Source of the DNA: Enterobacter sp. CC120223-11 | GTDB lineage: Bacteria; Pseudomonadota; Gammaproteobacteria; Enterobacterales; Enterobacteriaceae | Direction: 5' to 3' | Assembly (NCBI RefSeq): GCF_900215375.1 | Contig: NZ_OBEF01000009.1 | Location: 124,001-188,000, forward strand | Length of the DNA stretch: 64,000 nucleotides | In this document: positions 1 to 10,097 of the stretch, piece after piece | Position numbering within the stretch: position 1 is the first letter of the stretch | How the letters are laid out: the number at the start of each line of letters is the position of its first letter | Translations under genes and position numbers: made by a program | Notes under the pieces: generated by a model | The model's database searches: none | Told to the model about the DNA's origin: nothing | What the model saw: only the letters and a program-made list of their open reading frames with translations

Positions 1-950
1 GGGTTCCACGGAATCAGGTTAATCTTACAAGGCGTGTCTTTCAGCAGCTCTGCCAGCTGATGTGCATGCTCGGTACCGTCGTTGACGTGGTCGAGCATCA
101 CATATTCGATAGTCACGCGGCCCTGATTGGCGTTAGATTTTTCCAGGTAACGACGCACCGCCGCCAGGAAAGTCTCGATATTGTACTTTTTGTTGATCGG
201 CACAATTTCATCGCGGATTTCATCGTTTGGCGCATGCAGGGAAATTGCCAGCGCGACGTCGATCATGTCACCAAGCTTATCCAGCGCAGGCACAACGCCC
301 GAAGTAGACAGAGTTACGCGACGTTTAGACAGGCCGAAACCGAAATCGTCGAGCATGATTTCCATCGCCGGCACCACGTTGGTCAGGTTGAGCAGCGGCT
401 CGCCCATGCCCATCATCACCACGTTGGTGATCGGACGTACGCCGGTTTTTTTCTGCGCGCCGATGATTTTCGCCGCACGCCAGACCTGGCCAATAATTTC
501 CGAAACGCGCAGGTTACGGTTAAAGCCCTGCTGCGCCGTCGAGCAGAATTTACACTCCAGCGCACAGCCAACCTGAGAAGAGACGCACAGCGTGGCGCGG
601 TCGTCTTCCGGGATATAAACCGTTTCAACGCGCTGATCGCCCACAGCGATTGCCCATTTGATGGTGCCATCGGAAGAACGCTGCTCTTCCACCACTTCCG
701 GGGCACGAATTTCAGCCACTTCTTTGAGCTTACCGCGCAGGACTTTGTTGATGTCGGTCATCTCATCAAAGTCATCACAGCAGTAGTGATACAACCACTT
801 CATCACCTGATCCGCACGGAACGGTTTTTCGTCTAAGTTTTTGAAAAACTCACGCATCTGCTGACGGTTTAAATCCAGCAGGTTGATTTTTCCATTTTTG
901 TTTGGCACCGCGGGTGTGATGACTTCAGTGGTATTAACTAATTCAGACAT
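1..950 (-). CDS. rlmN: Dual-specificity 23S rRNA / tRNA adenine-C2 methyltransferase RlmN (3' end outside window)
   Basis: Radical-SAM enzyme that methylates C2 of A2503 in 23S rRNA and A37 of some tRNAs. The N-terminus reads [10 protein letters not shown] and is followed by the family's accessory domain ([18 protein letters not shown]). Three cluster-binding cysteines lie in CALECKFC (about residues 129, 133 and 136). The first methyl-carrier cysteine is in ATLCVSSQ (about 122); the second, near the C-terminus in E. coli, would be beyond the window edge. About 316 codons are visible against 384 in E. coli, so roughly the last fifth is missing. The ATG at 950 was chosen by homology at the N-terminus. 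It lies downstream of ndk on the same strand, separated by the ndk terminator. Confidence 0.95.
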   Translation of the reverse strand, partial: MSELVNTTEVITPAVPNKNGKINLLDLNRQQMREFFKNLDEKPFRADQVMKWLYHYCCDDFDEMTDINKVLRGKLKEVAEIRAPEVVEEQRSSDGTIKWAIAVGDQRVETVYIPEDDRATLCVSSQVGCALECKFCSTAQQGFNRNLRVSEIIGQVWRAAKIIGAQKKTGVRPITNVVMMGMGEPLLNLTNVVPAMEIMLDDFGFGLSKRRVTLSTSGVVPALDKLGDMIDVALAISLHAPNDEIRDEIVPINKKYNIETFLAAVRRYLEKSNANQGRVTIEYVMLDHVNDGTEHAHQLAELLKDTPCKINLIPWN

Positions 951-997
951 AATGTTTTCCGGCCTCGTTATTACACGTTATGGCCCCTGGAGGGTTG

Positions 998-1040
998 AAA
1001 AAGAAACGCCCCGGCGAGCAGTGGCTCATCCGGGGGCGTT
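998..1040 (-). terminator. Rho-independent terminator after ndk
   Basis: Read on the minus strand, an ACGCCCCCGG arm pairs with CCGGGGCGT across a loop of about 14 nt and is followed by TTTCTTTTTC. It lies between the ndk stop and the rlmN start, as expected for ndk termination. Confidence 0.75.
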
Positions 1041-1112
1041 GCATTGTACAAATTCTGGCGCACAGATGCCACGTTTGCACGCGACATCAGCGAAATAAAG
1101 TGTAATGCCCGA

Positions 1113-1544
1113 TTAACGGGTACGCGCGCAAACTTCGCCTTCTGCGAAGAAGTAAGCGATTTCACGCTTCGCAGATTCAACGGAGTCGGAACCGTGGGTG
1201 CCGTTCTCGGTGAAGCTGTCTGCGTAATCCGCGCGCAGGGTACCTGCCAGGGCGTTAGCCGGATTGGTTGCACCCAGCAGATCGCGGTGACGCTGCACTG
1301 CGTTTTCGCATTCCAGGACGGAAACAACGATTGGGCCGGAGGTCATGAACTCAACCAGGCCGTCGAAGAAAGGTTTACCGTCGTGTTCTGCGTAGAAACC
1401 GCGAGCCTGCTCAACGGTCAGGTGCAGCATTTTGGTACCGACAATTTTGAACCCTGCTGCTTCAAAGCGCGCAAAGATGCTGCCAATAACGTTTTTTGCC
1501 ACCGCGTTTGGCTTGATGATGGAAAAAGTACGTTCAATAGCCAT
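1113..1544 (-). CDS. ndk: Nucleoside diphosphate kinase
   Basis: Transfers the gamma-phosphate of ATP to nucleoside diphosphates through a phosphohistidine, balancing NTP and dNTP pools in the cytoplasm. The 143-residue length is identical to E. coli Ndk. The start [15 protein letters not shown] is typical of the family, and the active-site histidine is H117 in NGTHGSDS. It stands alone between pbpC and rlmN, with a TATAAT box upstream at 1601-1606 and a strong terminator behind it. Confidence 0.98.
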   Translation of the reverse strand: MAIERTFSIIKPNAVAKNVIGSIFARFEAAGFKIVGTKMLHLTVEQARGFYAEHDGKPFFDGLVEFMTSGPIVVSVLECENAVQRHRDLLGATNPANALAGTLRADYADSFTENGTHGSDSVESAKREIAYFFAEGEVCARTR

Positions 1545-1600
1545 GATAACCTCTGTTCTGTGTTCTGTTGTTGTGCATACGACTGTATGACCTGGCGCGC

Positions 1601-1606
1601 ATTATA
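1601..1606 (-). promoter_or_regulatory. Probable -10 box of the ndk promoter
   Basis: The minus strand carries a perfect TATAAT 57 nt before the ndk start. The hexamer 17 nt upstream (TATGCA) is a poor -35, so the assignment rests on the -10 box and position alone. Confidence 0.45.
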
Positions 1607-1702
1607 ATGAGCAATAATGCCTCTGCATATGGACGAAGGTAACATTTTGTTAAAATAAGACGAATTTCAGCAACACGCTTCGCTAAGCCACTGAAAGTCA
1701 AT

Positions 1703-4027
1703 TTATTGCAGGGTAAAGCCTGCCGTCACGGCCTGTCCAGCCTCATCCATCACCACTAACTGATACTCACCTGCGCGCTCGAGCATCAGCGTGGTGTTCG
1801 GCCCGCTGTTCTCCAGCGGCTCGCCGTTAACAAACCACCAGCGGCGCCCTTCCCCGCCCTGAGTCTGCAACGCCAAAGACGCCTGCTTCTCGCCCGGAAG
1901 GCGCTTGATGATGGCCCCTTCCCGCACGCCCGTTAGAGTCAGCGGGATCAGATCCTGCTGGTGCATCGGCGGACAGGTTGTGGATGCCGCGGGCAAACGC
2001 GCCGCGCGCCGTTCACCTGGAGGCAGCCACGGCTCCAGTGGCAGCGGCCAGACGTCAAGCGTGGTTTGCGTTGCCCCAGGGCAATCTGCCGCCACGCGCT
2101 TGCCGTCCGCATCCAGCCACACCGGGAAGCGAATACCGCGCAGGCCGTCCTGATCGGGCAGCAACAGCGTCGGTGGCTGACTTTTGTCCAGCAGCCAGGT
2201 TGATAAGCGGCGTCGGCAGTTGCTGTCGCCCGCCGCCAAAGATTGTCCGCCCGGCCAGCATATCGAGCCAGCGCTCACCGATGCAGGACGCGGATCGGCA
2301 GGCAAACCGTTCTTCGCAGACGTGGCCCTGGACAACAGCATATTACTGACCTGGTTCAGCAGCGGCACCGCGCTGATAAAGCCAAACTGCCCGACGACCG
2401 GCGTGCCGTCCGGCCTGCCCGTCCAGATGCCAATCACATAACGCGCATTAATGCCCACGGCCCAGGCATCGCGATAGCCGTAGCTGGTGCCCGTTTTCCA
2501 CGCCAGCGGCACCACCGCAGGCAGCGAACCATCCGGCAATGGCTGATCTTCACCGGCCAGGATCCGGCGAATAATCCACGCCGATCCCGGGGAAAGCAGC
2601 GGTCGCTCAATCAGCGGATCGCTTGCCAGCAGGCGCAAACGCCCTGCCTGCCCATGACGCGCAAACGCCGTGTAGGCCGCAGCAATATCGGCCAGGCGAG
2701 CGCCCGCGCCACCGAGAATAAACGATAAATTCGGCTCTGCGCCGTTCGGTAAAATCAGCGGCAATCCGGCATTGCGCAGGCGCGCAGCAAACTGTTTTGG
2801 CCCATAGGCTTCCAGCACCTGCACGGCAGGGAGGTTCAGGGAGCGAACCAGCGCATCGCTCATGCTTACCGGGCCGTGGAAGCCGCTGTCGAAATTTCCT
2901 GGCCGATAGTCACTGAAACGGCGTGGAACATCCTGCAGCAAAGAAGCCGGATGGATCAGCCCGTCGTCCATTGCCAGGCCGTAAATAAAGGGTTTCAGCA
3001 CCGATCCCGGCGATCGCACCGCGCTGACCATATCCACATGGCCGAAACGGCTGTCGTCGCTAATATCTGCCGACCCCACCCAGCCGCGCACCTTCATATT
3101 GGTGTGATCGACGACGATCATCGCCAGAGAGCTGCGTGGCGGCAGGCGCGATTTCCAGTTCAGGGCCAGTTCTTCCAGCTGACGCTGTAATGATGCATCC
3201 AGCGTGGTGACAACTTTTTCGCTGCGGCTACTCGCCAGTACGCGACGGGAAAACAGCGGTGCCAGCTGCGGCATTTGCCGCGGGAACAGCCACACCGGCT
3301 CCTGGCGGGCTTCTTTCACGACTTCCGCTGACCACACTTTCTGCGTCAGCATGCGAGCGAGCACTTTGTCGCGCGCGGCCTGAGCGCGTTCAGGCCAGCG
3401 GTCGGGGCGTAATCGGCTCGGTGCCTGCGGCAAAACGGCCAGCAGCGCGGCTTCGGAGTAGCTCAGCTGCTGCGGAGGCTTTCCGAGGTACGCCCAGCTG
3501 GCCGCGCCAATGCCCTGCAACGTGCCGCCAAACGGAGCACGATTGAGATACAGCGTCAGAATTTGCCGCTTATCGAGATGCCATTCCAGCTGCATAGCCC
3601 GCCAGAGCTGGCGAATTTTGCCGCCGAAAGTGCGGGGATGAGGATCGAGCAGGCGCGCCACCTGCATGGTGAGCGTGCTGCCGCCGGAGATCACCCTTCC
3701 GGCGCTAAGATCCTGCCAGGCCGCACGCAGCACCGACAGCGGATTCACGCCAGGATGATCCCAGAACCAGCGATCTTCGTACTGGATAAGCGCCTGCAAA
3801 TAGCGAGGGGAAACGTCTTCAATGGTGACAGGATAGCGCCAGATCCCTTCGGCATCGGCAAAGCGCCACAGCGGCGTGCCGTCTTCAGCCACCACAACGC
3901 GCGCAGGTGTGACTTCCCTGAGCGGCAAAGGCCAGAGGCGATCGGCGGCAAGTATTGCCAGCCAGGCTATAAAGAGAAATCCCGCGAGCCACAGCCAGCG
4001 GGATTTTTTCAGACGGGTCAATGTCAT
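1703..4027 (-). CDS. pbpC: Penicillin-binding protein 1C (bifunctional glycosyltransferase/transpeptidase)
   Basis: Class A PBP that polymerises glycan strands and carries a transpeptidase domain on the periplasmic side of the inner membrane. One N-terminal membrane anchor spans about residues 10-28. The glycosyltransferase motif EDRWFWDH starts at about 84 and GGSTLTMQ lies near 115. Transpeptidase motifs are SVLK (serine about 342), SLN (about 396) and KTGTS (about 511). A C-terminal BiPBP_C-type domain ends the 774-residue chain (E. coli 770). One base separates it from the yfhM stop, so the two are co-transcribed. In many proteobacteria this pair is thought to link cell-wall repair with protease trapping. 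Confidence 0.97.
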   Translation of the reverse strand: MTLTRLKKSRWLWLAGFLFIAWLAILAADRLWPLPLREVTPARVVVAEDGTPLWRFADAEGIWRYPVTIEDVSPRYLQALIQYEDRWFWDHPGVNPLSVLRAAWQDLSAGRVISGGSTLTMQVARLLDPHPRTFGGKIRQLWRAMQLEWHLDKRQILTLYLNRAPFGGTLQGIGAASWAYLGKPPQQLSYSEAALLAVLPQAPSRLRPDRWPERAQAARDKVLARMLTQKVWSAEVVKEARQEPVWLFPRQMPQLAPLFSRRVLASSRSEKVVTTLDASLQRQLEELALNWKSRLPPRSSLAMIVVDHTNMKVRGWVGSADISDDSRFGHVDMVSAVRSPGSVLKPFIYGLAMDDGLIHPASLLQDVPRRFSDYRPGNFDSGFHGPVSMSDALVRSLNLPAVQVLEAYGPKQFAARLRNAGLPLILPNGAEPNLSFILGGAGARLADIAAAYTAFARHGQAGRLRLLASDPLIERPLLSPGSAWIIRRILAGEDQPLPDGSLPAVVPLAWKTGTSYGYRDAWAVGINARYVIGIWTGRPDGTPVVGQFGFISAVPLLNQVSNMLLSRATSAKNGLPADPRPASVSAGSICWPGGQSLAAGDSNCRRRLSTWLLDKSQPPTLLLPDQDGLRGIRFPVWLDADGKRVAADCPGATQTTLDVWPLPLEPWLPPGERRAARLPAASTTCPPMHQQDLIPLTLTGVREGAIIKRLPGEKQASLALQTQGGEGRRWWFVNGEPLENSGPNTTLMLERAGEYQLVVMDEAGQAVTAGFTLQ

Positions 4028-4028
4028 G

Positions 4029-7000
4029 TTATGGCGTGATGATCAGCGGTCCGTCGGTGGTGCCCGTGGCGCGCCACTGTGGAACGTACATGGATTCCAC
4101 CTGCGATACGGGCACATCATAAGTTCCTGGCGTCACCGCGCGCGCCAGGTAAACCAACGTGACAGGCTGCCCTTCACTGACCGCCACCGCCGCAACAAAT
4201 CTGTCGTCGCGGAACTCAATGTGCTGCACGTCTGCCTGCTGCATTTGATTGAGCAGGTTCTGCACTTCGGCACCGTTATCCTGCAGGCTAGCGCTGCTGT
4301 TGGCCAGGTTCTGGTTTTCAAGCTCCAGGCCCGCAGGCAACAGATCGACCACCAGCGCATCCGGCACGTTTTGCGTCGCCTTGATTTGCAGATGTACGAG
4401 CACCAAATCACCGCTGCGCAGCGAAGAGAGCGACTTCAGCTGCCCATCGGTGCCGAGGAACTGACGTTCAATCTGCAACACGTTGCTGGAAGGCTGCGGC
4501 GCGTATTCCGGATAGCCGCTGCTGTCCAGACGCAGCCACAGCGGCTGGGTGCCGGTATTTTTCACGTTCAGCGAGGTCAGCTGATCGGCATTCAGGCTAC
4601 GCGACTGCGCCTTATCGCTGCTCAGCGGTTCAGACTGGAGTGAGGTTTGCGCCTGCCAGCTGCCCGGCAGATCCTGCAGGCCTTTCGCCGCCAGGAACAG
4701 CGCGTTCATCTCCTGGGTCGACAGCCAACGCTCGCCGAATGCCTGCTGAGAGAGTTCATTCAGCAGCGTGTTCTGCACGTCTGGCAGCAGTTTGTTCTCT
4801 TCGAGCAGGCTCAGCATCAGCGCGTTGTCGCGAAGCGTGCTGCCGTAGTCTGCCATCCAGCTGTTTTTATCCTGACGCGACGTGTTCTGCGCCAGCGCAA
4901 TAGCTTCATCGCCACGCGCTGCATCGCCCATCGCTTTCAGAGCAAAGCCCAGCTGCATCAGCGGCAGGCCAGCTTTCGCCTGAGCGTGACGCTCCCAGAT
5001 TTCACGCAGCGCACCCAGCGGTGCCTTCTGCTGACGGGCCAGTACCAGAGCGGCATAAGACTGCACGGCGAAGCGGCTCGCCTGGCTGTCATCGGTATAG
5101 CGGATGGTCATCAGGCCCGGCTCCTGCAGATAGCGCAGCAGGCGGCTATTGCCTTTCGTTATTGCATCCGCAGGCACGCTGTAGCCTTGCTCGCTGGCCC
5201 GGGTCAGGAAGTCCATCACGTAGGCCGTGAGCCAGTACTCTTCTGAACCCGCTTTGTCCCACAGTGCGAAACCGCCGTCGTCACGCTGCATCTGCAGGAG
5301 ACGTGCGATGCCCAGATCGACCGCAGCACGACGCTTGTCATCGCTGTCGCCCGCGATGCCCAGCGCCTTCAGCTGCGCCGCATTGGTGTAGAGCTGCGGG
5401 AACAGGCCGCTGGTTGTTTGCTCCAGGCAGCCGTACGGATACGCTTTCAGCTCACGAATATAGCGGCCCAGGTTCAACGGCGGCTTGCCGCTGAACAGCA
5501 GCTGGCTTTGCAGCGTTTGCGGAATAAAGCCCTGAAGATGCGAGGCCGGTGCGCTCCAGCTTTCGCCCGGTTGCAGGGCAATCCCTGAGTTGACGGTCTG
5601 CGCCGGGAACGCCGGGCGGACACCAATCTTCCACTCTTTTTGCAGCGGAGCGAAGGTCTCCCCCGGCAGCGTCAGGCCGCTGACGGTCGCCTGGACGGCA
5701 CCTTCACCAAAGCCATCCTGCGCGCTGACTGGCACAAACAGCGTCATGCGGGCACCTGGATCAAGGCTGACTGGCTGCGGCTGCGTGCCCTGAAGCGCCA
5801 GCAGGCCGCTGGCGGTAAACTGCACGTTCAGTGTTTGCGGTTTGTCCGTCAGGTTTGTCACGTCAAACGTCAGGCGACTGTTGTCGCCGCCCGCGAGGAA
5901 GCGAGGCGTATTCAGTTCTGCAATCACTGGCGCAGCAACCACCACTTTGCTGTCGCTGCTGCCGAAATCCTCTGTGGTCCAAGCCTGCGCCATGACGCGC
6001 AGTTCGCCGTTGAAATCGCCGATGGGCAGCGAGACGGTGCCTTCGCCGTTGTCATCAAGTGCGACCGGCTGAGCCTGTTGCGCCACGATGGTCACGTGGT
6101 TAACCGGCGGTTTGCCGCCGCGTTTCAGTTCATCACCGTCGCCGCCGAAGCGCAGGCTGGCAAGACGGCCCTGGCCTTCGATCACCTGGCCGTAAATATC
6201 GTAGATATCAGCCCCATAGCGTTTCTGCCCAAAGAAGGCATTCCATGGATCCGGGGTCACGTAATCGGTTATGTTAAGCACGCCGCTGTCGACGGCGGAT
6301 ACCAGCACGTTAACCTGTTTCGGCACTACGCCATCTTTCGCAGTGGCCTTAATTTTCACCTGCAGCGGCTGGTTCGGGCGCATTTTCTGCGGCGCGTCCA
6401 GGGCAATATTCAGGCGACGGTTTTCATCGCCCAGCGGCAGATGCAGCAGGCCAACCGCGCGTTTTGGTGTGGCGGATTTGGATTTATCGCCGGGACGAAC
6501 CACCAGCGTGCTGAGATAAAGATCGTGACGGTTCCACTTCTGATCGACCGGAATAGACAAATCCATGCCGTCAGCCGGAACGTCAATCTCCTGCCACCAC
6601 AGCGGGCCCTCGCTGGATTCAACCATCGCATAGCCCTTGCCTGCCGCAGGGGCAGAGATGTGCAACTTAATGGTGTCGCCTGGCTTGTAGGATGGCTTAT
6701 CGAGCTTCATGGTGACGCGGTCCGGACGAGCGGCGCCCGTGCCGTCGCTGTTGTCCTGCCAGCTGTAGCCCGCCCAGAAGCGCACGCTGCTGACGGTGTC
6801 ATCCGGAGCTTTGACTTCCAGACGATATGAACCCCAGTCCACCGGGAAGCTGACCTTGCCGGTTTCATCGGCCTTCAGATCGAGCGACTGCTCGCCTTCC
6901 ACCAAATCTTTTTGATCAAACTGTGACTGCCAGCCTTCGCTGTCTGACCAGTTCCAGTAATAGTCGCGGCGCTCGCGAATCAGGCGCACCTGCAGGCCAG

Positions 7001-8984
7001 ACACGGCTTTTTTCTCGCCCTGCGCGTTGGCATAAACGATATCGAACCCGGCGTTGCTGTTTTCATCCACCATCGGCTGGTTAGTGGTGGTGTCGGTCCG
7101 GTAGTCATACACGGCTTTGCTGGCGAATTCCGGGCGGATCCCCGGCAGCGTTTCGGCAGGCCAGATGGCCTGTTCAGCACGACGTACAACCGGACGACCG
7201 CCCGATTCCAGCAGGCTTGCCTGCAAAATGACCTGCAGCGGCGAATGGGTTTCCTGCCATTGGGTATCTGCAGAAACTTCTGCGCGCCCCTGCGCATCCA
7301 GTTTGGTCTGCACTTCATCGAGGGTGCGGGAAAGGTTATCTTCGGCGATATCGCCAAACTCAAAACCAGGCAGCGAGGCCACCGCATCGCGCAGCGGACG
7401 CAGGAACAGCTTGCCCTGTAACGCATTGCCGTTCGCCGGTGCGCCATACAGGTAGTAACCCGTCACGCCAAAGCTGACGTTCTCACTGGAGGCAATCGGC
7501 GCTTTTTTCGGCGTCAGGTTCAGCCCCATACGCTCTGGCATGAAGTCTTCGACGTGGAAATCCCACTCGCGCTTCTGGTTATCGCCCGCGCTGGCGCGAA
7601 CGTGCCACATGCCGGTGGCGGCGCTGGCATCCAGCGCCCAACTGAACTGGTACAGGCCGTTCACTGCTTTGCTCATCACGGTGCGGGCAACCTGGCCGTC
7701 CGGCTGAACGACTTCAAGCTTCACGGGCTGATCCGGGAGCGGCTTGCCGTCGCTGTCACGCAGCAGTCCGTTCACAATCACCGTTTCGCCCGGACGATAA
7801 AGATCGCGCGGGCCAAACATAAAGAACTGCTTGCTGTAGCCCGGTGCGCCTGCAATATCAAACTCGGCCAGATCGAGCGCCGGAAGCTTAAGATCCAGCA
7901 GCGTGGTTTGCCCGTCCTTGCGCGCCAGCAGCAGAGCGGCTTCTTTATCTGTTTGCAGCGTCACATGACCTTTGCCATCGCTGTTCGCCTGCGCCAGCGT
8001 CTGGCCTTTATCGTTCAACAGCTGAACGTCGATCCCGCTTTGCGCCGCACCGTTTTCCAGACTCTGGGTGAAGACATCGAGACGATTGTGGTAGCGGTGT
8101 GCCGACACGCCAATATCGCTCAGGGTGAACAGCGTGGCCGCGTTGCTGTAGGTGTAGTGCCCTGCCTGATTCATAACCGCCACGTACACGCCCGCCTGCT
8201 GGAGCGGTTTGATATCGCTTAACGGCAGCAGCAGCTTTTCACGAGTGTTACGTTCCGGGTTGAGGTCGAAACGTCCGGTGTAGACCAGGTCAGCCATTTT
8301 CAGCAGTTCGTCGGATTCCCAGTTGCTCAGCGAGCTGCGGTATTCCCACTGGCTGACAAACGAGGCCAGGGATTCTGGCTTGATGCGGAAGAAGTTCACG
8401 TCAACGTTGTTCACGTTCAGCGCCATTACCGGCAGTCCGGCAACCACTTTGCCCGGCAGCAGAGAGCCGCGGCTGGCGAAGCCAACGCTTGGCGCGATAT
8501 CGCGGGTGTCGATTTTCTGTTCGTAGTTTTTATCGAAGGTCGCTTTATTCACCGCCACCAGATCCGGGTCAATCGTCAGGATCAGGTTACGCTTCGGCTC
8601 CAGGTGGCGCATCCGCAGCTCTTTGAGGTTCGGTGCGAGTTCCCAGGCACCATCCACTTTGCCGCTTTTCTTGTCGACAAGGTGCACGCGGCTGGAGAAA
8701 TCCTGAGCCGGGTTCAACGGAACGGAGAACGTCAGTACCAGTGTTGCAGCGCCGTCGAGCTGCACTTCGGAGGCGTCAATCAGGGTCAGCGCTTTGCCTT
8801 TGCTTTGCGCCGCCAGCTTATCGAGCGTGGCTTCATCCGGGGCAACAGGCGCGGGTTTCGCTTTCGTGTCGGCCGCGGTTGCGGCGGGCTTCACGGTCTG
8901 CGCTTTGTCATTATTATCGCAGCCCACCAGCGAAAGTGCGGTCATCAGCGCGAACGTCAGCGCGGCAATTCGGTACGGTTTCAT
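4029..8984 (-). CDS. yfhM: Bacterial alpha-2-macroglobulin lipoprotein (YfhM/ECAM)
   Basis: Large periplasmic protease-trapping protein anchored by lipid to the inner membrane. The N-terminus has a lipoprotein signal with lipobox LVGC (cysteine 22) followed by DNNDK; Asp at +2 is the inner-membrane retention signal. The thioester motif CLEQ lies at residue 1186 in YPYGCLEQTTSG, so the reactive thioester should form. Length is 1651 residues, against about 1653 in E. coli. Several MG domains precede the thioester domain. It is the first gene of a two-gene operon with pbpC. Confidence 0.96.
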   Translation of the reverse strand: MKPYRIAALTFALMTALSLVGCDNNDKAQTVKPAATAADTKAKPAPVAPDEATLDKLAAQSKGKALTLIDASEVQLDGAATLVLTFSVPLNPAQDFSSRVHLVDKKSGKVDGAWELAPNLKELRMRHLEPKRNLILTIDPDLVAVNKATFDKNYEQKIDTRDIAPSVGFASRGSLLPGKVVAGLPVMALNVNNVDVNFFRIKPESLASFVSQWEYRSSLSNWESDELLKMADLVYTGRFDLNPERNTREKLLLPLSDIKPLQQAGVYVAVMNQAGHYTYSNAATLFTLSDIGVSAHRYHNRLDVFTQSLENGAAQSGIDVQLLNDKGQTLAQANSDGKGHVTLQTDKEAALLLARKDGQTTLLDLKLPALDLAEFDIAGAPGYSKQFFMFGPRDLYRPGETVIVNGLLRDSDGKPLPDQPVKLEVVQPDGQVARTVMSKAVNGLYQFSWALDASAATGMWHVRASAGDNQKREWDFHVEDFMPERMGLNLTPKKAPIASSENVSFGVTGYYLYGAPANGNALQGKLFLRPLRDAVASLPGFEFGDIAEDNLSRTLDEVQTKLDAQGRAEVSADTQWQETHSPLQVILQASLLESGGRPVVRRAEQAIWPAETLPGIRPEFASKAVYDYRTDTTTNQPMVDENSNAGFDIVYANAQGEKKAVSGLQVRLIRERRDYYWNWSDSEGWQSQFDQKDLVEGEQSLDLKADETGKVSFPVDWGSYRLEVKAPDDTVSSVRFWAGYSWQDNSDGTGAARPDRVTMKLDKPSYKPGDTIKLHISAPAAGKGYAMVESSEGPLWWQEIDVPADGMDLSIPVDQKWNRHDLYLSTLVVRPGDKSKSATPKRAVGLLHLPLGDENRRLNIALDAPQKMRPNQPLQVKIKATAKDGVVPKQVNVLVSAVDSGVLNITDYVTPDPWNAFFGQKRYGADIYDIYGQVIEGQGRLASLRFGGDGDELKRGGKPPVNHVTIVAQQAQPVALDDNGEGTVSLPIGDFNGELRVMAQAWTTEDFGSSDSKVVVAAPVIAELNTPRFLAGGDNSRLTFDVTNLTDKPQTLNVQFTASGLLALQGTQPQPVSLDPGARMTLFVPVSAQDGFGEGAVQATVSGLTLPGETFAPLQKEWKIGVRPAFPAQTVNSGIALQPGESWSAPASHLQGFIPQTLQSQLLFSGKPPLNLGRYIRELKAYPYGCLEQTTSGLFPQLYTNAAQLKALGIAGDSDDKRRAAVDLGIARLLQMQRDDGGFALWDKAGSEEYWLTAYVMDFLTRASEQGYSVPADAITKGNSRLLRYLQEPGLMTIRYTDDSQASRFAVQSYAALVLARQQKAPLGALREIWERHAQAKAGLPLMQLGFALKAMGDAARGDEAIALAQNTSRQDKNSWMADYGSTLRDNALMLSLLEENKLLPDVQNTLLNELSQQAFGERWLSTQEMNALFLAAKGLQDLPGSWQAQTSLQSEPLSSDKAQSRSLNADQLTSLNVKNTGTQPLWLRLDSSGYPEYAPQPSSNVLQIERQFLGTDGQLKSLSSLRSGDLVLVHLQIKATQNVPDALVVDLLPAGLELENQNLANSSASLQDNGAEVQNLLNQMQQADVQHIEFRDDRFVAAVAVSEGQPVTLVYLARAVTPGTYDVPVSQVESMYVPQWRATGTTDGPLIITP

Positions 8985-9161
8985 CCATTAACCCCTGGCC
9001 CTGAAGCCTCAAATTTTCGTCAACAAAGTATTATGCTTAAACTGACCTTTTACCAACAGTCTATAAATTCTGATATTTGCATCAATTCTGAGATTCACTC
9101 GCTTGTCGCCTCCGGCAAAACAGCCGACAATCGCCGAATCCCCGGTAGAATGGAGAACGCC
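8985..9161. other. Divergent intergenic region between yfhM and sseA
   Basis: 177 bases that must contain promoters for yfhM (leftward) and sseA (rightward). The sequence is AT-rich around 9020-9100. The only clear signal is the sseA ribosome-binding GGAG at 9152-9155, just before the chosen ATG. No operator was recognised. Confidence 0.4.
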
Positions 9162-10001
9162 ATGACCACCTCTTATTTTGTTGCCGCCGATTGGCTGGCA
9201 GAGCACATCAACGACCCGCAGATTCAGCTTATCGATGCCCGTATGGCCCCGCCGGGTCAGGAGCATCGCGACCTTGCCGCCGAGTATCGCTCAGGGCATT
9301 TACCCGGCGCTGTGTTTTTCGATATTGAAGCGTTGTCCGATCACAGTAGCCCCCTTCCCCACATGATGCCGAGGCCAGAAGCCTTCGCCGTGGCCATGCG
9401 CGAACTGGGTGTCGACAGCGAAAAACATCTGGTGGTGTACGACGAAGGCAATCTGTTCTCTGCCCCGCGTGCCTGGTGGATGCTGCGCACCTTCGGCGTG
9501 GATAATGTGTCGATTCTGGCGGGCGGTCTGGCAGGCTGGCAGCGCGACGAGCTGTTGCTGGAAACGGGCGACGTGAAGCTGCCCGAAGGTGATTTTGAGG
9601 TGAAGTTTGCGCCTGAGAAAATCAAACGCCTGACCGACGTGCTGGTCGCCAGCCACGAAGGGCATATTCAGCTCCTTGATGCCCGTCCGGCACCGCGTTT
9701 TCTCGCGCAGGCAGACGAACCTCGCCCGGGCCTGAAGCGTGGCCACATTCCCGGCGCGAAAAACGTGCCCTGGGGCGATCTGGTGATTAACGGTGAGCTG
9801 AAAACGACGGACGAGCTGGAAGAGATTTTTGAACGCCAGGGCGTGGACATTGATGCGCCGATTATCGCCAGCTGCGGCTCCGGCGTGACGGCGGCCGTCG
9901 TGATGCTTGCTTTAGCCACGCTGGGTGCACCAGACGTGACGCTGTACGACGGGTCCTGGAGCGAATGGGGTGCGAGAGAGGATTTGCCTGTAGCTCAGTA
10001 A
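9162..10001 (+). CDS. sseA: 3-mercaptopyruvate sulfurtransferase
   Basis: Transfers sulfur from 3-mercaptopyruvate to cyanide or thiol acceptors. It has two rhodanese domains, and the catalytic loop CGSGVTAA has its cysteine at residue 238. The start MTTSYFVAADWLAEHI matches the E. coli N-terminus and has GGAG seven bases upstream. An in-frame ATG 12 nt earlier is less likely. At 279 residues it is close to the 281 of E. coli. It is transcribed away from yfhM, and a REP pair lies immediately downstream. Confidence 0.96.
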   Translation: MTTSYFVAADWLAEHINDPQIQLIDARMAPPGQEHRDLAAEYRSGHLPGAVFFDIEALSDHSSPLPHMMPRPEAFAVAMRELGVDSEKHLVVYDEGNLFSAPRAWWMLRTFGVDNVSILAGGLAGWQRDELLLETGDVKLPEGDFEVKFAPEKIKRLTDVLVASHEGHIQLLDARPAPRFLAQADEPRPGLKRGHIPGAKNVPWGDLVINGELKTTDELEEIFERQGVDIDAPIIASCGSGVTAAVVMLALATLGAPDVTLYDGSWSEWGAREDLPVAQ

Positions 10002-10008
10002 ACGGAAA

Positions 10009-10086
10009 TGCCGGGCGGCACGTTGTTTGCCCGGCCTACAAAACCACAAAACCGTAGGCCGGGTTAGCGCCAGCGCCACCCGGCAA
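10009..10086. repeat. REP/BIME element downstream of sseA
   Basis: Two inverted palindromic units: GCCGGGCGGC...GCCCGGCCTAC at 10009-10039, and GTAGGCCGGG...CCACCCGGCAA at 10054-10086. They match the enterobacterial REP (PU) consensus, head to head around a short AC-rich spacer. The pair sits between the convergent ends of sseA and sseB, where it can protect transcripts from 3' decay. Confidence 0.85.
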
Positions 10087-10097
10087 TCAAACCAAAA

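Noticed and set aside
1418-1645. A 75-codon frame running from the ndk promoter into ndk in another frame
   Set aside because: It covers the ndk promoter and overlaps the true gene out of frame.
9009-9266. An 85-codon frame opposite the start of sseA
   Set aside because: It lies in the divergent promoter region and inside sseA; no coding features.
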